The notes under the pieces are model-generated. The model had not been told where the DNA came from and ran no database searches. It saw nothing but the letters and a program-made list of their open reading frames with translations. From the NCBI GenBank assembly GCA_900769035.1, contig CAAGFD010000165.1:1-7779 (forward strand): a stretch of DNA of 7,779 nt. Direction: 5' to 3'. A program made the position numbers and the translations under genes. Origin of the DNA: Bacteroidales bacterium. Lineage in GTDB: Bacteria > Bacteroidota > Bacteroidia > Bacteroidales > Paludibacteraceae. This document shows positions 1 through 6,142 of this stretch, piece by piece; position 1 is the first letter of the stretch; the number at the start of each line of letters is the position of its first letter.

Positions 1-409
<409 letters not shown>

Positions 410-494
410 TTTATTTCCTAGCTTCATTCGCTTTTTCTCAAGTTTAACGGTCAGGTTTTTTCCTTTCCCTTATACTACATTTCGTTGTTTCATC

Positions 495-506
495 TTTTCA
501 AAGAAC
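495..506 (-). promoter_or_regulatory. boxA-like antitermination element in the rRNA leader
   Basis: The minus strand reads GTTCTTTGAAAA about 86-97 nt upstream of the mature 16S end. This resembles the boxA element (TGTTCTTTGAAAACT in Bacillus, TGCTCTTTAACA in E. coli) that recruits Nus factors and lets RNA polymerase cross rRNA operons without Rho termination. It lies in the ~240-nt leader between the promoter and 16S, where a boxA is expected. The leader (410 to about 652) shows nothing that looks like a gene or tRNA. The match is by motif only. Confidence 0.6.
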
Positions 507-658
507 TCTTTTCGCCTCAACAAGACCAAAAAGTTTTTCGCTATAGACACCCTCTTTGCTTGGCTTTTGTGCCAATTTTTGAGCACCTCTAACTTATTTT
601 CAAAAACCTCTTTTTTATCACCGCTCGTTTGCGGCTGTTTCCTTGTCGAAAGCGGATG

Positions 659-690
659 CAAAGGTAGACCTTTTTATTTTACCCACCAAA
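659..690 (-). promoter_or_regulatory. rRNA operon promoter (Bacteroidota type)
   Basis: On the minus strand TTTG (690-687) is followed after 20 nt by TACCTTTG (666-659). This is a full match to the primary-sigma promoter of Bacteroidota, TTTG at -33 and TAnnTTTG at -7. Transcription should begin near 652-655, leaving a leader of about 240 nt before 16S. The DNA just upstream (691-720) is a run of A/T-rich sequence that could serve as an UP element. No second promoter of this quality is visible between here and the tandem repeats, so rrn appears to have a single main start in this window. Confidence 0.85.
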
Positions 691-845
691 TATTTTGCAA
701 TCTTTTTTCAAATTATTTTTTACTACCATGAATATCAACGGGTAATACTTCTACTTTCCTGCTCGATTTCCGGTTTTATCCGATATTTTAGGGCTATTTA
801 CCTCGTTTTTTAATCGCATTCCACCCCCGATTTTTCGCATTTCCC
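691..845. other. AT-rich spacer upstream of the rRNA promoter, no gene seen
   Basis: This 155-nt stretch joins the rRNA promoter to the tandem repeat array. The part nearest the promoter is dominated by A/T runs and may act as an UP element. The rest has many T runs and several CGATTT-like stretches, but I find no open reading frame with coding character, no hairpin and no second TTTG/TAnnTTTG promoter. Confidence 0.6.
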
Positions 846-1188
846 GCTCTCAAGCGTGTTTTTCTCTAAAAAAAAACTCTTAAAGGGTGGCTGTAATTCG
901 GTGAAGATAGTAGCCTTCGCTGCTCAAGCGTGTTTTTCTCTAAAAAAATAAACTCTTAAAGGGTGACGGTAACTCTGTGATGATAGTAGTCTTCGCTGCT
1001 CACGCGTGTTTTTCTCTAAAAAAATAAACTCTTGAAGGGTGGTAGCAACTCGATGATGATAGTAGTCTTCGCTGCTCAAGCGTGTTTTTCTCTAAAAAAA
1101 AACTCTTAAAGGGTGGCGGTAATTCGGTGAAGATAGTAGTCTTCGCTGCTCAAGCGTGTTTTTCTCTAAAAAAATAAACTCTTGAAGA
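846..1188. repeat. tandem repeat array, four full 74-76 bp units plus a partial fifth
   Basis: The block beginning CAAGCGTGTTTTTCTCTAAA recurs at 851, 925, 1001, 1077 and 1151, with CACGCG in the third copy. Unit lengths are 74, 76, 76 and 74 bp. The 2-bp difference lies in the A-rich stretch: nine A in units 1 and 4, against seven A, T and three A in units 2 and 3. Units 1 and 4 differ at only about 2 of 74 positions, while units 2 and 3 differ at about 8 of 76. Each unit ends AGTAGYCTTCGCTGCT. The fifth copy breaks off inside the terminator hairpin that follows. Unit length is not a multiple of three and no reading frame runs through, so the array is non-coding. It lies between the terminator of the dehydrogenase-like gene and the rRNA promoter. 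Confidence 0.95.
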
Positions 1189-1213
1189 GGAACTTTCTTC
1201 AAGAGTTTATTTT
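1171..1213 (-). terminator. strong hairpin terminator after the dehydrogenase-like gene
   Basis: The arms 1171-1188 and 1196-1213 are perfectly complementary over 18 bp around a 7-nt loop. In the minus-strand transcript the hairpin is U/A-rich at its base and is followed by TTTTTTTAGAG, a T run suited to intrinsic termination. It starts about 80 nt after the stop codon of the dehydrogenase-like gene and would stop that transcript before the rRNA operon. The stem is A/T-rich with few G-C pairs. The symmetric A and T runs would let it work in both directions. Its distal arm is shared with the last unit of the tandem array. Confidence 0.8.
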
Positions 1214-1293
1214 CTAGTCGGATAGCCGAATATTATTAACCAATTTAAATCTAATTGCTTAAGGTATATGAAAAGAATACGATTCTTTATATA

Positions 1294-2268
1294 TTAATGT
1301 ATTTCGCTAAAATACTTCATAAATTGTGTACGCATGAGTTTATCTTCGTTTTCAGGCTCGGCGGCATTCATATTACCTATATAATTTGCCGGGGCATCGA
1401 AACCTTTATTTTGCTGCCACTCAGCAAGTTGCTCATTAGCTTTAGTAATCCATCCGGCGCCTTCGCGAATAATTGCACTTGCAACTTCTACTGCAGCCGC
1501 GCCACTTAACAGCGACTTGGCAATACCCTTCCAAGAATCTACGCCACCGGAAACCGCTACATCTATCTGAGGTACTGAAGCAGAAACTATACCTGCCCAC
1601 CTCAATGGCAAAGACAAGTCCGCCCCGGTAGTAAATGGCTGACCGACAGTAAATTGCATACGCTCTACATCTATATCTGTAGGGAATAATCTATTAAATA
1701 AGACCACAGCTTTAGCTCCACGTGCATAAAGACCATCACACAATGCAGTAACGTTTGACACATTAGAACCAATTTTAACTATAACCGGAATATTAATTTT
1801 CGAGGTAACATTCTCTACAATTTTATAGTGGAGATTTTCGAAATCGCCGTGCTTATAAACTCTTCCGGTAGATAGACTCATCACGTTAAGTTCAAGGGCA
1901 TCCGCTCCGGCTTTTTCGATTCGAGTAGCAAACTCTTCCCATCTACCATCGGTATGGCATGCTATAGAAGCAATAATAGGCATTCTGCATTTCTGCTTTG
2001 CTTCGGATATCAAAGAGAGATAATCGGAAACGACTTTTTCGCTTACATAGCCCGAAAGATAATCGTATTCTTCGGGATGTGCATCATTACCTAAAGAGTT
2101 GATTTCCATCATAATGGACTCTTCAAAAAGTGATTTAAGCACAACAGCTCCTGCTCCGGCTTTATCAAACTCTACTATTTTTTGTATGTTGGCAGTTTGT
2201 CCGTTACTGCCTACAATTATAGGGGATGTCAGTTTCAACCCTGCAAATGTAGTATTAATCATACTCAT
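1294..2268 (-). CDS. dihydroorotate dehydrogenase-like FMN protein
   Basis: This 324-residue protein is a TIM-barrel flavoprotein of the dihydroorotate dehydrogenase-like group common in Bacteroidota. FMN-site landmarks are visible: VVLKS around Lys45, ELNV at 126-129, PVIVKIGSN with Lys165, LFNR at 190-193, the phosphate-loop SGGV at 240-243, and EVASA at 261-265. The PLRW block at 221-224 is typical of this group rather than of true PyrD. At the catalytic-base position, where class 1 enzymes have NxSCPN, it reads NVMS, so Ser131 replaces Cys and the Pro-Asn is missing. The substrate of this group is not established, so a role in pyrimidine synthesis is only possible. The ATG at 2268 was chosen; a second ATG follows two codons later. 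No Shine-Dalgarno sequence is seen, as is usual in this phylum. It appears to be monocistronic, with a candidate promoter at 2399-2429 and a terminator at 1171-1213. Confidence 0.9.
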   Translation of the reverse strand: MSMINTTFAGLKLTSPIIVGSNGQTANIQKIVEFDKAGAGAVVLKSLFEESIMMEINSLGNDAHPEEYDYLSGYVSEKVVSDYLSLISEAKQKCRMPIIASIACHTDGRWEEFATRIEKAGADALELNVMSLSTGRVYKHGDFENLHYKIVENVTSKINIPVIVKIGSNVSNVTALCDGLYARGAKAVVLFNRLFPTDIDVERMQFTVGQPFTTGADLSLPLRWAGIVSASVPQIDVAVSGGVDSWKGIAKSLLSGAAAVEVASAIIREGAGWITKANEQLAEWQQNKGFDAPANYIGNMNAAEPENEDKLMRTQFMKYFSEIH

Positions 2269-2288
2269 AATATATTTTCAACGCTAAA

Positions 2289-2306
2289 AATTAATACGTA
2301 TTAATT
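2289..2306. promoter_or_regulatory. 18-bp perfect palindrome ahead of the dehydrogenase-like gene
   Basis: AATTAATACGTATTAATT is a perfect 18-bp palindrome centred about 30 nt upstream of the start codon at 2268. A second small hairpin lies just upstream (TAAAGC at 2312-2317, GCTTTA at 2323-2328, 5-nt loop). Either could be an operator or a structured part of the leader. The surrounding DNA is very A/T-rich, where such palindromes arise by chance more often. Confidence 0.3.
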
Positions 2307-2398
2307 ATTAATAAAGCATTTAGCTTTAAGGTATATTCTCAACAAATACATCGATGCAATAATTTAATTACACTTCTATCAATATACCATTTTAACTG

Positions 2399-2429
2399 CA
2401 AAAATAATTAATTTTTCTCACATTACAAG
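2399..2429 (-). promoter_or_regulatory. candidate promoter for the dehydrogenase-like gene
   Basis: On the minus strand CTTG (2429-2426) is followed after 19 nt by TATTTTTG (2406-2399). The -7 element matches TAnnTTTG, and the -33 element has one mismatch to TTTG. The start would fall near 2393, giving a leader of about 125 nt that contains the two palindromes described at 2289-2328. The 234-nt gap 2269-2502 shows no gene and no clear terminator for the receptor gene upstream, so some read-through from that gene cannot be excluded. Confidence 0.45.
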
Positions 2430-2502
2430 GGCTCTTCCGTATAAATACTCAAAATAGCGGGAATACAGATATTAATAATAAATCGCGACACAAAATAATA
2501 AA

Positions 2503-4800
2503 TTAAATATTTATAGCTAATCCAAAAATATAAGTACGAGGCAAAGAAGGACCATAAATATAGCCGGCATCCCGATACACTCCCTTGTCGATATCCTTTT
2601 GATATGCGTTAAAAATATTTTTTACACCTGCATTAATCTGCAAAGAATAGAGGCGGTAGATTGGAATATCGTAAGATATTTTTATGCCCATATCGAAGAA
2701 AGTAGGGGTAACTACCTCTTCATCAGTAGGGATAACGCCTGCGAAATGCTGTACGAGCATTGGACCGGAGAGTTTTCCGTTGATATTAATAGAAAATCGA
2801 CGGAATGGATTGATGGTAGATACGAAATAGCCGTAATTATCCGGAGAGCGGAACATCTTCTTCTGGGCTTCAAGGTCTTCACTCCATTTAAACGGTTCGA
2901 TATATCTACTAATTTGATAAGTATATCCGAGTTGGAAAACAAAAATATTTTTATAAGCCACTTTAGCTTCGAAATTAACTCCTGCAATGCGAGCTCCTTT
3001 TGAATTGATCCTTTGCAAGAGCAGATTACCGGATTCATCTCTACCATTTTTGGTAAGTGCAAATACATTATTTAGCTGAGTAAAAAAGCCTTCAGCAGTG
3101 ATATTTAGTTCCGTTTTATCGAATCGTTGAGCCCAATCGACAGACAAAGAAGCGGTATGACTCATTTCGGGTTTTAAATCATCGGCAAGAGAGATAAGAT
3201 ACACATCACCCCCAACGGCACCAATATGTAAATCTTCTTCATAAGCTTGTGGTGCACGATAACCACTTGCATAAGATGCCCTTATCACAATCTGTTCGAT
3301 AGGAGTATACCTAACATTTACACGCGGAGAGAAGATAGGATTTTTTAATAAATTATGTTTCTCAAGGCGAAGACCAATAAGGAAAGAGAGGTACTTATTC
3401 TTCCACTCGTTTTGCAAATATCCTCCATAAAGGTGTATATATTGCTTCATATCACGGCCATAATCTAAAATTTGGTCTCTCAATCCATTGTAAGAATATT
3501 CGATACCGGCAGACAAATCGGCAGGCATAAAGAGGCAGTTATTCATATGGAATCGATATTGACCACCTACTACGGCAGTCATATCATTACTTTTTCCGTA
3601 TGCATTCGGATTTTTCTCTGCACCATAATAAGAAGAGCGATTGATATATTGCGCAGAAGCATATGCAGTGACAAAATGGCGTTCGTCATCGGTAAAATAA
3701 TCCCAACGCAGACCTCCGGCATCTATATTATAATTCGTACTTTCGGCGATATCGGCTTCATGTTCAGGCAAATCGAAATTATTACCACCACGACGCTTTT
3801 CGGATACGTGATGATACTCTACTGTGAGTTTAGACAGAGTAGTCGTTTTAAAATATGTACGAAAACCTGCAATAACACTTTTTAAACCGGGAGTTTCGGA
3901 AAAACCGTCCGAATCGTGGTCGTACGGATTACGAGAGCGAACAACACCGAAAATATGAGCTCCAATTTTAGAGTCGGAAGTAACAAAAGAGCCGTTCAAA
4001 TTTGTATTTATATCCCACGTTTTACCACCAATCAGTTGAGTATTATTTGAAATTGCAAAAGAATTACCGGCAGGCTCTTTGGTAATAATATTTACCACAC
4101 CACCAATAGCATTTGCTCCGAAGAGGGCTGAACCGCCACCACGAACCACCTCAATACGGTCTACCATACCTGTAGGGATTTGCTCCAATCCGTACACTGA
4201 AGCCAAAGAAGAAAAGAGAGGGCGATTATCCATAAGTATCTGAGTATATTGACCTTCAAGACCATTTATACGAAGTTGTGGAGCTCCGCAATTTTGGCAC
4301 GACATTTCTACTCTAAGGCCTGACTGATAATCGAGTACGTCGGACATAGAATTAGAGGCAGTAGACTCGATTAACAGCGGAGAGATTACGTTTACTATTG
4401 ATACGGCTTCACGCTTTTTAGTTTCATATTTATTTGAGGTCACTACTACTTGGTCGATAATAGAAGAGCTCTCTTCTAACGACACGTTGATTTCGAGAGT
4501 TTTACCCTCTTCCAAAGTCACTTTATGGTATTGAGTTTCGAAACCTACCATAGAAAAAACGAGTGTATATTCCCCTATAGGTAAATTAGTTAACATATAG
4601 TGACCGGAGGCATCGGATACAACGCCAAGGGTAGTACCTTCTACACGAACATTAACAAACGGCAAATGATCGCCGGTAGATTTTTCTATAATATGACCAA
4701 CGATATTGGCATCGGTCTTATTGGTATTAACATCAAGATTTTCCGCAAAAGAAATCACTGTTGCGGCTAAAACAAAAAGAGTTACAAACAATTTTTTCAT
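2503..4800 (-). CDS. TonB-dependent outer-membrane receptor
   Basis: This 765-residue protein has the order expected of a Bacteroidota TonB-dependent transporter. A signal peptide (about 1-19) ends at SFAEN. A carboxypeptidase-regulatory-like beta-sandwich domain follows (about 32-110; GHIIEKSTGDHLPFVNVRVEG and GEYTLVFSMVGFE). A TonB-box-like DQVVVTS lies at 116-122. The plug domain (about 125-242) includes QILMDNRPLF and the VEVVRGGGSALFGANAIGG-type block, read here as RIEVVRGGGSALFG at 215-228. A 22-strand-type barrel fills the rest. The plug carries a CxxC pair (SCQNCG, Cys168 and Cys171), and the barrel has ASGYRAPQAYEEDLH at 511-525, a motif like the FRAP motif of heme receptors. It imports a ligand across the outer membrane using TonB energy. 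The adjacent His-rich gene and the CxxC pair suggest a metal or metal-containing ligand, but this is inference. It lies 114 nt after the His-rich gene, with no good promoter between, so the two are probably co-transcribed. Confidence 0.93.
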   Translation of the reverse strand: MKKLFVTLFVLAATVISFAENLDVNTNKTDANIVGHIIEKSTGDHLPFVNVRVEGTTLGVVSDASGHYMLTNLPIGEYTLVFSMVGFETQYHKVTLEEGKTLEINVSLEESSSIIDQVVVTSNKYETKKREAVSIVNVISPLLIESTASNSMSDVLDYQSGLRVEMSCQNCGAPQLRINGLEGQYTQILMDNRPLFSSLASVYGLEQIPTGMVDRIEVVRGGGSALFGANAIGGVVNIITKEPAGNSFAISNNTQLIGGKTWDINTNLNGSFVTSDSKIGAHIFGVVRSRNPYDHDSDGFSETPGLKSVIAGFRTYFKTTTLSKLTVEYHHVSEKRRGGNNFDLPEHEADIAESTNYNIDAGGLRWDYFTDDERHFVTAYASAQYINRSSYYGAEKNPNAYGKSNDMTAVVGGQYRFHMNNCLFMPADLSAGIEYSYNGLRDQILDYGRDMKQYIHLYGGYLQNEWKNKYLSFLIGLRLEKHNLLKNPIFSPRVNVRYTPIEQIVIRASYASGYRAPQAYEEDLHIGAVGGDVYLISLADDLKPEMSHTASLSVDWAQRFDKTELNITAEGFFTQLNNVFALTKNGRDESGNLLLQRINSKGARIAGVNFEAKVAYKNIFVFQLGYTYQISRYIEPFKWSEDLEAQKKMFRSPDNYGYFVSTINPFRRFSININGKLSGPMLVQHFAGVIPTDEEVVTPTFFDMGIKISYDIPIYRLYSLQINAGVKNIFNAYQKDIDKGVYRDAGYIYGPSLPRTYIFGLAINI

Positions 4801-4866
4801 TATATCAACACAATTAATTTAGTATAACAATAGTATTGCCGATGAAGTAGGCAACACAAACCAAGC

Positions 4867-4891
4867 GTTGAAACGAGTTAATCGTCTCAAC
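4867..4891. repeat. 10-bp inverted repeat between the His-rich and receptor genes
   Basis: GTTGAAACGA (4867-4876) and TCGTCTCAAC (4882-4891) form 10-bp arms with one mismatch around a 5-nt spacer. The site lies in the 114-nt gap between the His-rich gene and the receptor gene, 67-91 nt before the receptor start codon. No T run follows in the minus-strand direction, so it does not look like a terminator. It could be an operator or an mRNA hairpin that protects or sets the level of the receptor message. Confidence 0.45.
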
Positions 4892-4914
4892 TAATGCAAA
4901 TAAAGGTAGTATTG

Positions 4915-5313
4915 TTACAAGAAAATTAATTGTGAAGGAGGAGACCTTAGGGTCTTATAAAAGCGGGTGAAATAAGTTACATCGCACTCATATTCTGCAT
5001 AAGGAATAGCAAAAGAGTAAATAACGGGAGCAATAAAATCGACTTGAGATATATCACAACCGTAGAAAAATGACAGACTTGCTATTGTATTACACTCGGA
5101 ATTTGAATGAGAATGGTTTTGATTTGTATATGGATGCGAGTGTATAACGGAATGGTTGTCGACAAAATGCACGTGAGAGGATATAGTGATACACACTATA
5201 TAACTCACTAATACAAAGAGCATTAATAAAGATGATATTTGTCGAACTCCGTTATGTTTCATTCTATAAAATATGTGCGAAAAAAAAGATTTCAACAGAT
5301 GTTTTGTCGCCAT
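4915..5313 (-). CDS. small His-rich secreted or membrane-anchored protein
   Basis: From the ATG at 5313 this gives 132 residues. A basic N-terminus is followed by one hydrophobic segment (about 26-45, SSLLMLFVLVSYIVCITIS), likely a signal peptide or anchor. A His-rich stretch comes next: His47, 49, 54, 58, 60, 67 and 69, with HVH, HSH and HSH triplets and Cys74. The C-terminal half has no family I recognise. Small proteins of this layout, with HxH and HSHP motifs, are found beside TonB-dependent receptors in Bacteroidota, and the receptor gene follows here. Binding of a transition metal in the periplasm is plausible, not shown. The reading frame extends upstream to a TTG at 5328. A later ATG at 5262 would give 115 residues and a more standard signal peptide. 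I prefer 5313 because it fits the promoter at 5375-5405, and the start codon context is duplicated in the inverted repeat. Confidence 0.7.
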   Translation of the reverse strand: MATKHLLKSFFSHIFYRMKHNGVRQISSLLMLFVLVSYIVCITISSHVHFVDNHSVIHSHPYTNQNHSHSNSECNTIASLSFFYGCDISQVDFIAPVIYSFAIPYAEYECDVTYFTRFYKTLRSPPSQLIFL

Positions 5314-5360
5314 AGCATAACAATGCAAGCATTGTTCCGCTCATTTGGCTAAACCAAAAC
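5290..5360 (-). repeat. left arm of an imperfect ~71-bp inverted duplication
   Basis: Read on the minus strand, this segment matches 5475-5545 read on the plus strand without gaps. About 60 of 71 positions agree, and 52 of 61 in the core. Long identical blocks are AGCCAAATGAGC, TTGTTATGC and TCTGTTGAAA. The arm spans the 5' untranslated region and the first codons of the His-rich gene. It includes the palindrome AACAATGC-AA-GCATTGTT (5319-5336), which ends 5 nt before the ATG at 5313. The two arms enclose 114 nt containing the gene's promoter. Confidence 0.85.
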
Positions 5361-5374
5361 ATTTAAAGCGAGCG

Positions 5375-5405
5375 CAAAGGTAATAAAAATTTCAATAACG
5401 GCAAA
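5375..5405 (-). promoter_or_regulatory. promoter of the His-rich/TonB receptor unit
   Basis: On the minus strand TTTG (5405-5402) is followed after 19 nt by TACCTTTG (5382-5375). This fits the Bacteroidota primary-sigma consensus, and its -7 element is identical to that of the rRNA promoter in this window. The start should fall near 5368-5370, leaving about 55 nt of leader that contains the palindrome at 5319-5336. The promoter lies between two inverted copies of the leader sequence, so inversion of this segment would turn it away from the gene. Confidence 0.8.
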
Positions 5406-5474
5406 TAAAATAATTATAAAAAACACCCTGCTACTCTCAACAAGCAAGTGCAAAATTAGTGACATAATTTGAAC

Positions 5475-5545
5475 GTTTTGGATAAGCCAAATGAGCATAA
5501 CAAAACTTGCTTTGTTATGCCATGGCAAAAAAACGTCTGTTGAAA
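5475..5545 (+). repeat. right arm of the inverted duplication
   Basis: This is the plus-strand counterpart of 5290-5360, about 85% identical and gap-free. It has its own palindrome, GCATAACAAA and TTTGTTATGC (10-bp arms at 5495-5504 and 5511-5520, 6-nt spacer). Two of the nine core differences, T to A on one side and A to T on the other, keep the inner palindrome paired; another pair is lost. An ATG occupies the same place as the start codon of the His-rich gene. No TTTG/TAnnTTTG promoter pointing to the right is visible upstream of it. Confidence 0.85.
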
Positions 5546-5602
5546 AAGAGAGGAATTTCTATAGAGGAGAAAAAGTGTATGATTTTCAAAGAACGCTCTT
5601 AA
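5522..5602 (+). other. 26-codon reading frame in the right arm, doubtful gene
   Basis: The ATG within the right arm opens a 26-residue frame that begins MAKKRLLK, close to the MATKHLLK start of the His-rich gene. It then continues with a Lys/Glu/Arg-rich sequence to a TAA. Similarity to the other copy stops after eight codons, and the hydrophobic and His-rich parts are absent. It faces the yqeY terminator head-on and lacks a recognisable promoter. It may be a remnant of a duplicated gene start, or an incidental frame carried by a duplicated regulatory element. Confidence 0.2.
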
Positions 5603-5623
5603 TGCCTTCAAGAATTAAAAAGT

Positions 5624-5658
5624 AAAACAAAAAAGTCGGACATAAATATGCCCGACTT
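5624..5658 (-). terminator. intrinsic terminator of the ftsZ-yqeY operon
   Basis: The minus-strand transcript forms an 11-bp stem from 5658-5648 and 5643-5633 (AAGTCGGGCAT and ATGTCCGACTT) with a 4-nt loop. It is followed at once by TTTTTTGTTTTACTTTTT. One pair is G-U in this direction but would be an A-C mismatch in the plus-strand transcript, which supports action on minus-strand transcription. It begins 26 nt after the yqeY stop codon. Confidence 0.9.
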
Positions 5659-5683
5659 AAATTATCATAATATATAAAAGTAG

Positions 5684-6139
5684 TTACAGGGAGGCAAGAA
5701 TATTCTTAACCATTTCGGAAATAGCTCTACCATCGGCTTTACCGGCGAGTTGTTTAGTAGCCACACCCATCACTTTACCCATATCTTTCGGAGATGTGGC
5801 GCCTACATTGGCAATAATTTCTTTTACAGCCGAGGCAAGTTCATCAGCCGACATCATTTTAGGCAAGTATTTTTCGTACACTGCCACTTGATTAAGGTAC
5901 TCATCAGCAAGATCTTGGCGATTTTGAGAGATAAATACTTGTGCAGCATCCTTACCTTGTTTAGCCATTTTTTGAATAATTTTTATAGCAAGTTCATCGG
6001 TAACTTCGCCATTAGCCTCTTTAGAAGTTTTAGCTTCAAGAAGTTCTTTTTTAATACCGCGGAGAGCTTCTAATTCCGCTTTATTACGTGCGAGCATAGC
6101 TTTTTTGATATCCTCGCTGATTTGATCAAATAAATTCAT
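5684..6139 (-). CDS. yqeY: GatB/YqeY domain protein
   Basis: The 151-residue product is a single GatB/YqeY domain of normal length, with no signal peptide. It corresponds to the C-terminal, tRNA-contacting part of the GatB subunit of the tRNA-dependent amidotransferase. Typical motifs are visible: a charged helical N-terminal half with ALRGIKKEL at 25-33, RQDLADE at 74-80, YEKYLP at 88-93, MGKVMG at 120-125 and LAGKADGRAISEMVKNIL at 131-148. The exact role of free-standing YqeY is unsettled; a link to tRNA or translation is inferred from the GatB relation. The ATG at 6139 lies 3 nt after the ftsZ stop, so the two are co-transcribed. The ftsZ-yqeY order is common in Bacteroidota. An intrinsic terminator follows. 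Confidence 0.92.
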   Translation of the reverse strand: MNLFDQISEDIKKAMLARNKAELEALRGIKKELLEAKTSKEANGEVTDELAIKIIQKMAKQGKDAAQVFISQNRQDLADEYLNQVAVYEKYLPKMMSADELASAVKEIIANVGATSPKDMGKVMGVATKQLAGKADGRAISEMVKNILASL

Positions 6140-6142
6140 AAT

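Noticed and set aside
470..661. Minus-strand 63-codon open frame
   Set aside because: It starts with TTG inside the -7 element of the rRNA promoter and lies in the rRNA leader over the boxA-like site. It has no independent support as a gene.
846..1188. Array considered as a CRISPR
   Set aside because: The whole 74-76 bp unit is repeated with scattered substitutions. There are no unique spacers of constant length and no cas genes.
1255..1509. Plus-strand 84-codon open frame
   Set aside because: It overlaps the 3' end of the dehydrogenase-like gene in antisense and has no family resemblance or promoter.
2599..3885. Several open frames over the receptor gene (2599-3003 plus, 2712-3068 minus, 3472-3885 plus)
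   Set aside because: They are alternative-frame shadows of the well-supported TonB-dependent receptor.
4901..4908. TACCTTTA on the minus strand as a possible promoter for the receptor gene
   Set aside because: The last -7 base is not G and there is no TTTG at 19-21 nt upstream, so co-transcription from 5375-5405 is the better explanation.
5451..5458. TAATTTTG on the minus strand as a second promoter for the His-rich gene
   Set aside because: It matches TAnnTTTG, but the nearest upstream TTTG is about 29 nt away, outside the usual spacing.
5290..5545. Inverted duplication considered as an insertion sequence or MITE
   Set aside because: No transposase is present and no target-site duplication was recognised at the outer ends. 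One arm includes functional leader and start codon, so a simple mobile element is not the best reading, though a dispersed repeat family is still possible.
5750..6073. Plus-strand 107-codon open frame
   Set aside because: Antisense shadow of the GatB/YqeY gene, low-complexity Phe/His-rich product.
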